Notes under the pieces: generated by a model
Database searches by the model: none
Told to the model about the DNA's origin: nothing
The model's input: the letters and a program-made list of their open reading frames with translations, nothing else
Position numbers and translations under genes: made by a program
Assembly (NCBI GenBank): GCA_037349105.1
Contig: JAYJMM010000123.1
Span: 8,556,001 to 8,620,000 of the forward strand
Direction of reading: 5' to 3'
DNA: 64,000 nt
Source: Limnomonas spitsbergensis
Lineage: Eukaryota; Chlorophyta; Chlorophyceae; Chlamydomonadales
Shown: positions 43,075 through 54,084 of the stretch, one piece after another
Layout of the letters: the number at the start of each line of letters is the position of its first letter
Position numbering within the stretch: the stretch's first letter is position 1

Positions 43075-46000
43075 TCACGCCATTGTTTCTAGCTCCTTCT
43101 CGATCTGCCTCTGCCTCATGTCCAGGCGATACCACTTGAGAAGCGTACGGTGTACCTAGACAGGTCCAATCAATAGTCTCAGACCAGGTTGCCTGGTACC
43201 TCAGGGTCTTAGTGCACAAGACTAACCGATGACAAGCCCAGACTACAAGGCTGCACAAATGATATGGGGTAGACAGAGAAAGAAATGGAAAGTCCCCATT
43301 GCCCTCAAGGGGGTCGGCAGCACATGACCAATTTGAATGATCAGATTTGAATTTCATGCCCCAGAGGCAGTCTTTGCTCAAAGCTGGCAATTTGCAGCAG
43401 AATTTGCCAATCTACTTTGGGATGCTGCGCTGCTACTGATTTAGTGCTCGCTTAACACGGGCCATAGTGGATCTGGGACCATGGGCCTCATTCCTACAAG
43501 GCAGCATCTCTCAACACCATTGAGCGATTTAGCGACGCGGTTGATTTGGTCTCTGCTTCAAACCCACTTAAGTTGCAGTAGGAATTTAAAAAGGTAGTGG
43601 AATGAGGCCCCATGGCTACCTAGCCTCCAGTACCAAGCACACAGCCAGTTTTGTTCATTCGTTTCGACCATTTAATTGTTTGTAGCCTAAAGTGAGAATA
43701 CATGTGTGATCCCGCAAATGCCGCGGCGAAGCCGCGGTGGTGGTGGTGGGGGGTGCGCCCGAGCTAACAAGCTACTAAGCATACCTCGTTCAGCTCTGGA
43801 TCTTCCTCCTTCACGCCAATGTTGACCAGGGTCTCAAAGATCTCGCGCTCCCGGTTGTTCAAACGCGCCAGCTCAGCCTCTGCCGACGTCAAGGCCTGGA
43901 GTTGCAGGGTTGCTGCTGCAGACGCCATGGAAGTCCGGCGGTCGGGTGCAGGCTTGCCTGAGGAGGTGAGGGCAGGCAGGATCAGGGATTCATGAATGGC
44001 CTGAAGAGGTGTGGTGCAGAAATATGAAGTGCGGACTGGCCTCGTTAATTCAAAATGGAGGGTACAGGGTGCGAGGGCTTGAGAGGAGATGGGCACATGG
44101 CCACATGGGGGAGGCATAAGGGCGCATAGGCAAAGACTTGGATACAGCTGATCATACCAGAAGGATACACCTGCTTGATGCATGTATCGACCCACCTTTT
44201 GAGGATCTGGGTGTGGTGGCTGGAGTGCCGGAGCCCGATTTTCTGTGGCTGGAAGACTTGCTGACGCTGCCCCCTGTTCAGACAGCATCAAAGAGAAAGA
44301 GCAGATTCAAATCCAGCATTGATTTTCTGTGGCTGGATAACTTGTTGATGCTGCCCCCCCCCCCCCACTGTTCAGACAGCATCCCCCCCATTCATCACAG
44401 GACATGAGCAAATTCAAATTGAATAGGGAGTACCATATGCTGCAAATTCCAGCATGTCTTTCTCATATGGCTAGATGAAAATGACAAACCCTTCAGAACT
44501 TCAGCAAGGGTAGGGCTCAGAATTTCAGATGAATCAAAAGACCCTGCTCTTTTATACCGGTATTACAATCTCTTAAATATTACGATCCTGCTGAATTGAG
44601 GGGTTATGTTACACAGCGCTGTCCTCCAGCACTGGCTCCCCCGCACAAGGGCATATGTTTCAGGGATAAAACCCTCCCAAGTTCACCTTTCACCCGCGGA
44701 GTTGTCGATGGCTTCTTTGAGTGGCTCCTGCTTTTGCTGGAGGGGGCTGGCGTAACGTGGTGGTGGAAGTGGCCGTCGAAATGAGGGATGGACAGGGCCG
44801 GGGGCATCGCCATCAGCCTGCATTCAAATTCAAATTATCAGGTGTGATGGAGTGCCGTTTTTGTGACCCACAAAATGATGCGACGAGGGCAGCAACACAA
44901 TGATGCAGAGAGTGCAATCAATTTCAAATGTCCAGCAGGAATGCATGCAAGGCACAGAGAAACCTGCGATTTCATTGTGTGTGCACAAATCCAATGCCAG
45001 GATGCCTGCTGTAGAACTTTTGATTTGCCATGAGAAACTGATGCCTCATTACTGGTGTGTTTGCAATTCGTATGTTACGATCTCAATGAATTAGTCTGAA
45101 TGCAGTCAGATAACAAACCTTGGGGGTTCCGTGGTCATTCTGGATGGTGCAGAAGCCTCTGCCAGGTACTTCCTGCATGGAACAAAATAATAAATAGGAG
45201 AGGGAACAAGACAAGCAAGCAAGGAAGGAAACACCCTTACAGCACTGCCTAATTTGATTATAAGTGTGTGCTCGGAGAAGAACAGAGAAAGTGGACGAGG
45301 ATAAAAATGTTCCATCCACCCAGAGGATGATCCTATGTAAGAACTAGACTTCGTGACACGCCATGCTCCTTGAAGTTATTCAGCAAACACATGCATTCAT
45401 ATACTGAGAACAAACACAGAAGATTCCGCGTGTGCAGAAAGCAATCGGGCTAAAATAATTTCGAGGGCGGAACAGGGTGAATCGGAGCCAATTGGTAGGA
45501 AAGTCCTCACGATAATGTGCTGGCCTCTTCATCTTGTTTCACTGAGTTGAGGTAGTTCTGCGCAGAAGAAGAGGAAGATTTCAAGAAGATTACGTACAGA
45601 AGATTTTAAATCTGTCATTTGTATGAAAACATTAGGGCTGAGTTAAGAAAGCGCTCATCTGCATGGCAAGGCACAGCCAGGCTTTTGTCATGCACATGGC
45701 TGGAGGGGGTATCAGGCACAATGTCATGCACATGGCTGGAGGGGGTATCAGGCACAATGTCATGCACATGGCTGGAGGGGGTATGAGGCACAATGTGATG
45801 TGCATGGCTGGAGGGGGTATGAAGTAAAATGTGATGCGCATGGCAGGAGGGGTATCAGGCACAATGTCATGCACATGGTTGGAGAGGGTGTCAGGCACAA
45901 TGTCATGTACATGGTTGGGAGGGGGTTTGAGGCACAATGTCATGCACATGGCTGAAAGGGGTGTCAGGTACTATGTCATGCACATGGCTGGAGGGGGTAT

Positions 46001-46629
46001 GAGGCACAATGTCATGCACATGGCTGGAGGGGATATGAGGCATAATTTCGTGCACATGGCTGGAGGGGGTGTCAGGTGCAATGCAACATGGCCAAATATG
46101 TGCTGCACATGCCTCCTCAGTTACGCCCCTCCATAAAATAGAGTGCATGCATGGGTTGGAGAGCGTGTTCGTGTTAGCACGGTTTCGGCCATTCTGAGGG
46201 ATCTGCATTCAAAACCAGGCTTGGTGTGGAAGTGCATGCCTGCATGGAGGCCTGTATGCCAAGTCTGATGAAGTGACATGCAATGGCATCCTTGCCTTTA
46301 ATGGAGATCACCCCACTCTGTACACCCTAGGCATATTGGGTCTACCAACTGCTTCCTGTTCTTACAAGATGTTGCTCGGCGCTGATCTCGAACGTCTGCT
46401 GCAGGTCAACCAACAGCAGTTCGCTATCCTGCAGGGGTGAATTTGAAAAGCTGGGCTCGGGTGGGGTGCGACAAGGTTTACAGAATATCAAGTCCCGGCC
46501 AGACAATGAAAACAATCGAAACAAGATTACACCGCTCACAAAGGATTCCAGCTTGCCGCAAGCATACAGCGCTTTGACCACTGCATAGTAGCTGCTGGCC
46601 TCCAGATGCCGTTGCTGCTCGCTCTGCAT
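43075..46629 (-). CDS. ENT-domain (EMSY N-terminal-like) protein
   Basis: ENT domains are short helical modules of chromatin-associated proteins such as EMSY and the plant EMSY-like proteins (established knowledge). Seven exons join in consistent phase to 189 residues: 46540-46629, 46366-46428, 45511-45557, 45119-45172, 44694-44817, 43785-43895, 43075-43155. Residues 8-67 match the ENT pattern: HLEASSYYAVVKALYACGK, SELLLVDLQQTFEISAEQHL, then VKQDEEASTL. Residues 68-126 are disordered (Ser, Lys, His rich), and 127-189 form a charged probable coiled coil (AEAELARLNNREREIFETLV and LLKWYRLDMRQRQIEKELET). No Agenet/Tudor domain is present, unlike land-plant EMLs. Start at ATG 46629 just before the domain; that ATGCAG could also be an acceptor. 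An alternative frame for exons 4-6 exists but breaks phase at exon 3. Confidence 0.8.
43721..43737. other. GC palindrome with 3-base loop
   Basis: CCGCGGC-GAA-GCCGCGG is a perfect 7-bp stem with a GAA loop, followed by a GGTGGTGG tract. It lies in the last intron of the ENT gene, 48 bases past the donor. Short GC hairpins with such loops are typical of repeats in volvocalean organelle genomes (established knowledge); the link here is inference. Confidence 0.6.
44228..44395 (+). repeat. ~95-bp tandem pair
   Basis: GATTTTCTGTGGCTGGA, then ACTTG(C/T)TGA(C/T)GCTGCCCCC, then TGTTCAGACAGCATC occurs at 44237-44290 and 44320-44385. It is intronic in the ENT gene. Confidence 0.85.
45685..46085 (+). 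repeat. ~36-bp minisatellite in ENT gene intron
   Basis: About eleven units of CATGCACATGGCTGGAGGGG followed by GTATCAGGCACAATGT, with variants. It fills half of the intron between exons 2 and 3. The minus-strand open frame (MCMTLCLIPPPA repeats) is an artefact of the repeat. Confidence 0.9.
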
Positions 46630-48074
46630 CCCGCCTGGATGTACTCGGTAGCGAACGAGCCCTACCCCTTCGCTGACTCACAGCTATGAAGCAGAAAATT
46701 TCAAAAGGGAACCCGCGTATGGCAGAACGTTGGGGAAAATAAATGCAGGGGTTCCACCAGGCAGGCAGACGGGGGCAAATTTGGGAATGATGGGACGGAT
46801 ATCGCGACCAGAACTCTGGCATGCCCAAGAAATGTCAAGAATGTCCACAGAGGCACAGATGCCACAGGTTCCTTCTCATACACAAAACTGGGACGAATTC
46901 ACCGTCTACTTAAAGCATCGCCTGTTTTCATGTATCCTACAAAGCACAGAATGCCACATGGGCTCATGCAGAGCTGTCATCCAGGCCTTGCCAATACCGG
47001 TATTGATGATGCACTACGTTGAAGGGACATAATTTGTAGCAGCATCATCGATTAAGTAGATGCACTGCTAGGCTTGAGCCATGAGAGGCTGCCTTGCTAT
47101 GCCTCAGGTGCCACCGCTGCATTGTAGAAGCAGAAGATATGAGCCCACCAGATTAAGTAGATGCGTTTTCTAAGTACATTAAGTAGATGCATTTTCTTTT
47201 ATGCTCACTGTCAAGCTTGTGAAAAACATAATTCAGATTGCTGATAACCTAATTATGAGAGAGAGGATTTGCCAGTGAGGCGTGGCTATATTTGATTTCC
47301 TTATATGCTATACCGGTACAGTCATGGATTTACTCACATCGTCTTTCTGACAGCATGCCCCTGATGAGCAACGGCCGTTGGGTACTAGCTACGGTGCTAC
47401 CAATCCAAAATTTTCATGTTGTTTGAGTTTTACAGGGACCCAGAATTGACCCAGAGGTGTTTTCCTCAGATGACAGGTCATCGAATATTGGTTGGGACAC
47501 TAGGCCTATATAAATTTCCTTTGAAACAATGAAATACAAAACAGTATCCCCCGCTCGACCCCAAAAGGGCCTTTTCTTCGGAGCGGTCTTCTGCCACCTC
47601 AGGTGACCTGGCAGGTGATTATTTTCACACAGCGCAACAATGAAACATAGCATCGTGAGAAGCGCAGCATAATGTTTGCAATGATCTAAGATAGAGCACA
47701 GGAGTCAGCACATGCAATCTATCAGAATTTGAACGCCACAGATAGGCTAATCGATCGCGGCACGTGTGCACCCTGCGGCATTGAGTGCAACGAGGCATTG
47801 AATCACCTGCGAACACACACGACGTTTGATGCAGGCTGATCCAACATAAAGCCTGTGATTCGACAGATGTGCTGCACCCTTTGGGCTCTGCTTTGCATGT
47901 GAGAGACTGAGAATCTGAGATGCCTGTGTGGGCAGCAGGCTGCGAGGGCATGTTGGGCACGACGAAGCAAACATGCCACATTGAGACCGACAAGACTTTC
48001 AATTGCATGACGTTCATAATAGATAGCCCTACTTAGCGCGCGTTAAATCGAGAGATGCCACGTATGCATAGCTG

Positions 48075-48205
48075 TCACGGTGACGAGAGATATGCCCATG
48101 TTGACGAGAGGTATTCCCCTGTTGACGACAGATATGCACCTGTTGACGACATATATGCCCATGTAGACGAGAGGTTTTCCCCTGTTGACGACAGATATGT
48201 CTCGC
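48075..48205 (+). repeat. ~23-bp tandem repeat
   Basis: Five to six units of GTTGACGA(C/G)AGATATGC(A/C)C, with the variant GTAGACGAGAGGTTTTCCCC, directly before a TCTCGACGCTACGCGTCTCG inverted motif at 48222-48240. Non-coding. Confidence 0.75.
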
Positions 48206-48499
48206 GCTGATGTGAGACTTCTCGACGCTACGCGTCTCGAAGCCTTACATCAACGCTCGACTTGCAGAAAAAGACTGCTCGACTGAATATCGGGCCATCA
48301 TTCTCGGTATACCCCCGTCCCCCGGGGTCGAGGTATAACGTATACTTGGTAAATGGTAAGGCAACGAATTCTCTCATTAAACTGCAACAGAAAACTGATG
48401 ACAAGTGTGCTTCAGCCATCAGTCACCCCAGGGATCGAAATCGGTCTAGCACTTCCACTTGCTGATAAAGATTCAGCATGCATGTGCCGTTTCTATTTT

Positions 48500-48640
48500 T
48501 CGGCACACATGCATTTTCAGATGTGCAAACCGAGGGGGGGGCAAAAAAAAAGCCAGGGACCCCATCCCCCCCAAAACAACGAGCACCCAACGAGCCTACC
48601 ACCCCCCCACCCCCCCCTCCCGCCTCCGGAACCCATTGAA
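48500..48640 (-). repeat. Dispersed element with homopolymer C tracts, inverted copy
   Basis: On the minus strand it has GATGGGGTC, a T-run, GCCCCCCCCTCGG, TTTGCAC. The same blocks appear on the plus strand at 52215-52280 (GATGGGGTCG, TTTTGTTTTTGCCCCCCCCC, TCGGTGCAAACAC). Probably one repeat family in opposite orientations. Confidence 0.5.
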
Positions 48641-49459
48641 ATTCAAATATCGCAGTCAAAATTCAAAAATACAGGGCATGTCAGGGCTGTTTTTTTATCA
48701 GCTCGTCAAGGTGCTTCTGATGGTATATTTCAATTCGTTAGGTGATGACATGCCAAAAGTCAACTAAGAATGACTCAGCTGGTTTCGGGGGGTGTCCAAT
48801 GGAGCCAAACCCTCAGTGTGGGGGGCAGGGGGTCATGTAGAGGGGTCCGACCCATAGAACCGCTGTGTCCCTATCCTACTTTCGCGAACTGTTGAAATCG
48901 ACAGCGCGCTGTCAATTACTAATTTTCACTGTTGAAAATTGCGTTCGCTGTCGATAATTGTGCTGTACCTTTGAGCGCTCTTTCAACAGCGAAAAAACAA
49001 CAGCAGCCGAGTAGCCGAGTAGCGGAATGCCCAGTCTTTCCGTCTTCGCCCCAACAGTTTGCGCGTTCGCTGGCTTTACCTTGTTTTGTAAAACGTCATA
49101 TTTTATACATATTTTTGAGTATTTAACGATGGCGGATGTCATATGCCCTCACTACAGTTGGATTACTTGACCTGCTGGCTAAATTGCTTTCGCGTCAGTC
49201 TGGGCGTGCTGCCAAGCTTCCACGCCAGCATTTATAGACCACCTGCCCAGGTAATGCCCCAGCCTGGAGCTGCATGTCTGCTTGCTTGTGCGCCAGACTA
49301 GACCTGCTGCCCAGCTTGCGCACAGGCCTTGTACTGCTGGCTAGATTACTTGCGCACCAGTGTGGAGCCTGGACATGCTGCCACGCTATGACGCCAGCAT
49401 AGAGCTACTGCCCAGCTTGCGCACCAGCCTGGAGCTGCTGGCCTGCTTGCTTGCATAAG

Positions 49460-50170
49460 GCACTCCTCCAAGTTGTGCGGCATTCCTCCCGGCTGTGAGG
49501 CATTTTCTCAGGCTGTGTGGCATTTCTTCAGGTTGTGCGGCATTCCTCCCGGCTGTGAGGCATTTTCTCAGGCTGTGCAGCATTTCTTCAGGTTGTGCAG
49601 CATTCCTCCCGGCTGTGCAGCATTTTCTCAGGCTGTGCGGCATTTCTCCAGGTTGTGCGGCATTCCTCCTGGTTGTGAGGCACTTTCTCAGGCTGTGCAG
49701 CATTTCTTCAGGTTGCGCGGCATTCCTCCCGGCTGTGAGGCATTTCTCAGGCTGTGCAGCATTTCTTCAGGTTGTGCGGCATTCCTCCCAGCTGTGAGGC
49801 ATTTCTCAAGCTGTGCAGCATTTCTTCAAGTTGTGCGGCATTCCTCCCGGCTGTGAGGCATTTCTCAGGCTGTGCGGCATTTCTTCAGGTTGTGCGGCAT
49901 TCCTCCCAGCTGTGAGGCATTTTCTCAGGCTGTGCGGCATTTCTTCAAGTTGTGCGGCATTCCTCCCGGCTGTGAGGCATTTCTCAGGCTGTGCGGCATT
50001 TCTTCAGGTTGTGCGGCATTCCTCCCAGCTGTGAGGCATTTTCTCAGGCTGTGCGGCATTCCTCCCGGCTGTGAGGCATTTTCTCAGGCTGTGAGGCATT
50101 CCTTCAGGTTGTGCGGCATTTCTTCCGGCTGTGAGGCATTTTCTCAGGCTGTGAGGCATTCCATCAGGTT
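49460..50170 (+). repeat. 22-bp satellite (GGCTGTGCGGCATTTCTTCA)
   Basis: About 31 units of roughly 22 bp based on AGGTTGTGCGGCATTCCTCC and GGCTGTGAGGCATTTTCTCA, arranged as alternating variants so that a ~66-bp higher-order period is visible. It produces long open frames in several phases (CGIPPGCEAFSQAV repeats), which run into the ORF at 50171. Units are well conserved, suggesting recent expansion. Confidence 0.9.
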
Positions 50171-50883
50171 GTTGCATGCTGCGGAGGCCTACAATGTTTG
50201 GGAGTCTCTCCTTGAGCAATCACACTTTCTGTGGCATCAGTGGTTTGAGATGTGGGCTGAGCTCGGTGGGTACGAGGGTTCGGGTGAGCCGTCACCCCAG
50301 CCACGGCCTCCTTCATCAAATGGGCCAGCGGTGTATGCTGGTGCGAGTGAGGGTCAACAGCCGATATTGCGCCGGCTGATGGGCCTGTTTGTGCAGCGCG
50401 TGTTGCATGCACTCGTTGCAGAGTTGCTGCACCGCTTCAAAGCAGATACCAAGGGCCAGCGAGATAAGGCCGCACGGAGCTTGTTACCGCATCAGCGGCT
50501 GAAGGCCAAGGCAAGATCCAATCGGCTCCGGCTGTCAACCCCATACCCACCGCTGCCCTCGGGCAGCCTGTCGATCTGGCCCTGCCAGTCCTGCCCCACA
50601 TTCAGGCCGATGCCGCCCTAGATCCGCCGCCTGCCGTCACTCCGATCCCATCTGCTAGCAGAGGCAAGCGGCTTTCAGAGGCCATAGGGGAGGCTCAGGC
50701 CCTAAGGCTAGGGGCAGGGATTGCGAGGATGCCAATGGGAAGCCCAAGGCAGAGTGGCCTAGTGGGTATGTTGGGTGGGCGACAGTCACTGGAGACTGCC
50801 CTCACTGCTCAGTGTTGTGCACGCCTCAGCCTCAACACATGCAACCAACATGCCAAGAAGCAAAAGCGAGCGATGCAGCCCTA
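50171..50883 (+). pseudogene. Remnant of an unrecognised, possibly transposon-derived, protein gene
   Basis: A frame with coding-like composition runs from about 50171 (HAAEAYNVWESLLEQSHFLW) through PILRRLMGLFVQRVLHALVA to LKAKARSNRL near 50530. It then continues only after a one-base shift (or a GC-AG intron at AAG|GCAAGA) as PAVNPIPTAALGQPVDLALP to KKQKRAMQP and a stop at about 50883. Its upstream end merges into the 22-bp satellite, so the start is lost or hidden. I do not recognise the family. The nearby tails at 51367 and 51546 may belong to the same element. Confidence 0.4.
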
Positions 50884-50952
50884 GGTGTCAATGACGGCAG
50901 CCATGACCCATGTGATAGGTCTGCTTCAAGCGGGCAGCTTGGGGCTCTGCTT

Positions 50953-51028
50953 GAGGGGGCTCCGCTTCTTCTCCAACTCTTTAAAGACGGGTCCCGATTA
51001 TTCTTTAAAGACGCAGCGGAGCCCCCTC
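50953..51028. other. 14-bp perfect inverted repeat with CTTTAAAGACG direct repeats
   Basis: GAGGGGGCTCCGCT (50953-50966) and its exact complement AGCGGAGCCCCCTC (51015-51028) flank a 48-base loop. CTCCAACTCTTTAAAGACG occurs inside the loop and again just beyond the right arm, with a shorter TTCTTTAAAGACGC between. Possibly the end of a small mobile element. Confidence 0.55.
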
Positions 51029-51366
51029 CAACTCTTTAAAGACGTAGAACGTCTTGCTGTAACTAATGTACTGGTATTGGGATGAAGGGAGTTACAGAGG
51101 GAGTTGTTTTTGATTCCACATATGATGTTCCTTGCATGAAGGCCTATAGCCGTTATGCTTGTTACTGATACTAGATTATTCAAACAGAGAGGAAGCCAGG
51201 ATATCTTATTTCGAGTCCTCCATTTGCTTTGAATTTGGCTCTGCTGCCGCTCTTGCCTAGGTGGCTGCCCCACTGGGACAGATAAACCTCTGGCCAGGGG
51301 CCTCTGGCTGTGCTGGGACAACTGGTAGGCCCGCTTGAGGACGCAAGCACCTGCCGTCACCTACTG

Positions 51367-51640
51367 CACTCCCACCAGTTGTACCAGGCTGAGCATGGGT
51401 GGGACGCACTTGCTTTTGTGGAATGTATTGTGGGCATTATTGAGGGTTAGTCTCCGGGGTTTCTGAGGCCGATGTCGTTGGCCTTTCCGGCCTTTTTTGT
51501 TGTTGTTTGCCCCCTTTTTTAGATTCTTCTCTTCTCCCTTCTGATCAGTGGAGCGCCCTTGCGGCCAAGCAGGGATGGGATACGCTTGCTTTCCTGGACT
51601 TTTCTTTTCTTAGAGGCTTTGTTGAGGGGTAGTCTCTAGT
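51367..51640 (+). pseudogene. Two tandem related C-terminal ORF tails
   Basis: LHSHQLYQAEHGWDALAFVE running to IIEG and a stop (about 51365-51450), and QWSALAAKQGWDTLAFLDFS running to FVEG and a stop (about 51546-51638), are homologous. Both are followed by GGGTAGTCTC-like text and a CCTTTCCGGCC or CCTTCCCGGCC phrase. A third, more decayed unit follows near 51745. They match the tail at 11400-11490. They look like tandemly duplicated ends of a repetitive element. Confidence 0.45.
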
Positions 51641-52149
51641 GGAACTCAGGTGTTTGGACTTGGTCTGCTTAGCCTTCCCGGCCTCTCCTTTTGTTCCTTT
51701 CCCCCTCTCTTCCTTTTAGTGCACCCTTAACTCCCTTCTGAACAGTTGGGCGCCCACGCGGCCGAGCTTTGAGCGGGCCCAGAGGTGTAACGTTTTTGAC
51801 CTACTGCACTCTTACATTTCGATCGACCATGATACACGTTTCTAATGTTTTGAATTCCGAGTCTAGAAAGTAGCGGACAAAAAAGTTCTGCGACCTGACG
51901 TACCTGGCACAGGCCAGCTGTCCGTTAATCAGCGATCACTTGCTCTACTGCGTTGATAGAGCAAAATGTTATGGTATAATTTAAGGCTAACAACCGGCAA
52001 ACGTGGCCTCGAGGTCGTATGACAGCCTAGTTCGGCTGCGCCATATCGAGGGCACCAAATCGACCTTCGCCTGGCTTAAGCCTGGCTCAGACAAGCTTTA
52101 AATAATAAGATCTTCCATTTCCTGGCTTCCAATTTGCAAATTACACGCT

Positions 52150-52330
52150 TTGACAAAAATTCCTGCTCCGGAAGCGCTGGTTGCCCCCCCCCAGTATGGA
52201 ACGCTCTCGTTAAGCTCTACACAAAATGGGGATGGGGTCGCATTATTTTGTTTTTGCCCCCCCCCTCGGTGCAAACACCGTATTTTAAATATATTTATGG
52301 TTTTGGAGGGCCACGTTTTAATTAACTTGA
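52150..52330 (+). repeat. Dispersed element with homopolymer C tracts, direct copy
   Basis: Two C-runs (about 52184 and 52258) bracket CAAAATGGGGATGGGGTCGC and TTTTGTTTTTG, and the element ends in TATTTTAAATATATTTATGG. Inverted counterpart near 48500-48640. Non-coding. Confidence 0.45.
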
Positions 52331-52763
52331 AACTTGGCCCTTATGGAACCAAATGCCATTGTTTACCGCAAGGCCAGTTATCATGAGCTTGTCGTACAGG
52401 AGGTACTCGCTCAGGCCCCTCCAAAAGCGGGACATCTAGATGTCTTCAAAAGGGCCGGCCGGCCATCGCGCCCCCTTCTCCATTGATTCTGCCTGCTGCG
52501 GCAGCCAGAGGCAGCCTACTGCTGCTGCTGCTACTGCAGCAAGGGGCTGCCTACCGCTGCTTCTGCTGCAGCTGATGATGACGGGGGGCTGCATACTGGT
52601 ACAGATGCTGCGGCAGCGGCGGGGCGGGGCCATCGGCTGCAGTTGAACAAACGCGGTAAGTCTGGTGGTCCATTCTCCATTGCCGTGCATGCTCGACTCC
52701 TCACTCGTCACATCGCACTGATTGTGTAACTTTATTTGCCCCACGAACCTGTCCCGAGGCTCC

Positions 52764-53183
52764 TCATGGTTCCCGAGCAACAGGTGATCTTGACACAGGC
52801 ACGGGGGCAACAGGAATGCCAAAGCTTGTCTGCTGATACAAATGCTGCGCTGGCATCGGATACCCGTACATCTGCATCGGCTGAGCATACTGCGGCTGAG
52901 CATATTGCGGCTGATAGTATTGCGGCTGCATGTATTGTGGCTGCATGTATTGCACCTGCCCATACACTGCATGCCCGTATTGATGCGGGGGCTGCATGTA
53001 GTACTGCGGCTGCGCTTGCTGCAGTAGGTAAGGGCCCCGCTGCTGTGGTAAGGGCGACGGGATTGTGACTGCTATCATGGACACCGGCATAAGGGTCCGG
53101 CACACACCGCATGTGATCATTGGGGTGCCCACGGGGCAGACCAGCAGCGACTTGCAAACGCTGCATTGCACATGCTGGCTCAT
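52764..53183 (-). CDS. LSD1-type zinc-finger protein with Tyr/Gln/Pro-rich tail
   Basis: LSD1/LOL zinc fingers occur in plant and algal regulators of cell death and stress (family knowledge). The ATG at 53183 opens a 139-residue frame without introns. Residues 4-32 read HVQCSVCKSLLVCPVGTP then MITCGVCRTLMPV, i.e. C-x2-C-K-S-L-L-x2-P-x-G-T-x3-C-x2-C, which is the LSD1 pattern with all four Cys. The remainder is low complexity: repeated YMQPQ, YAQPQ and QYGH motifs, suggesting a disordered, possibly phase-separating tail. Only one finger is present, where plant LSD1 has three. Further exons at either end are possible; the minus-strand frame continues open upstream of the ATG to 53315, and a different frame is open downstream. 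Confidence 0.7.
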   Translation of the reverse strand: MSQHVQCSVCKSLLVCPVGTPMITCGVCRTLMPVSMIAVTIPSPLPQQRGPYLLQQAQPQYYMQPPHQYGHAVYGQVQYMQPQYMQPQYYQPQYAQPQYAQPMQMYGYPMPAQHLYQQTSFGIPVAPVPVSRSPVAREP

Positions 53184-54084
53184 TACACTTGATGAAACTT
53201 TAGTGCGAAAGCGGAGGTGCCAAACTTGGGCAGTGTGGTGTGGCAGCGTTAGGCGAGGGACCCGGCCTTCGTGATGGCACCTTCTGCTCCGGCAATGGCA
53301 GTTGAGAGGGAACACAAATCAGGAAAAATACTGGGAATCATGTACAGCACACGTTTTGTCAGTAATCAGCAAACAAACGACACCTTCTGGACTCCCCTAT
53401 CAACTGCGGTGAGTGGCGTGATAGGAGCACTTTCGGACGCACCTGAATAGGTCTACGTTTGGATTTCTGATATGCACACTGTTATCTGAAAGTGAATGCA
53501 TGCAGGCTAGCTAAGCTGACGAGACATGATCACATAACAGCCCTCAATCTCGCACCTGAATGGACGCTTGATAGGTTCCACCACCAAGAGACAACCGGGA
53601 GCTTCAGCACATAATGCGTATAGCTCGTTTTGTTAGTCAGAAGATAATGTTTACGCACTGTTGTGGGTCTCTTATGGGATTTTGCCGTGGGCATGCCCCA
53701 GTCACCTACCTGGCTACCCTCTGCATCCCCCCTTCGGTCTCCGCGAAGGTGATGACAGGATGACGGGATGGAGGTAGTAGGGCCCCAATTAATCCCGGCG
53801 AGGCGCAGGTGGAATTGGGGCCTAACTTCCTCGTCACGGGTCGGCCACAGGTGCATCATCGTCGGTTGCGCTGGTTAGGCGTCAAATGCCCGCGGCGCAT
53901 CCAAGACTGTGCTTCGTCATCGTCGCAGCGTGACTGCTATCAAGTTCCTGGATCAAGTTCCTCGGATGCACACATTTCTGCAGGAATACTCGTGTGCCTT
54001 GTGCGTGGATCCAGCAGAGGACAGCAACGACCAGAAGTGAATGATGTCCGGATGTCCCCACCGCCTCCCCTCGCACTATAAGCT

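Larger units (their letters stand above)
46630..49450. other. Intergenic region
   Basis: No conserved gene is visible on either strand. The first few hundred bases upstream of 46629 should hold the ENT gene promoter. A short tandem repeat (48075-48205) and a G/C-homopolymer-flanked dispersed element (48500-48640) are the only structures seen. Confidence 0.45.

Noticed and set aside
43764..44291. Alternative reading of ENT gene exons 4-6 (EVPGRGFCTIQNDHG, ADGDAPGPVHPSFRR, GKPAPDRRTSMASAAA)
   Set aside because: Open and plausible-looking, but it does not match the phase-2 donor at 45511 that ends the conserved ENT domain; the other frame is consistent through all seven exons.
45632..45949. Met/Pro-rich minus-strand frame in the ENT gene region
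   Set aside because: Translation of the 36-bp minisatellite, located in an intron of the ENT gene.
49460..50170. CRISPR-like array
   Set aside because: Units are contiguous 22-bp repeats with no unique spacers, and the DNA is eukaryotic.
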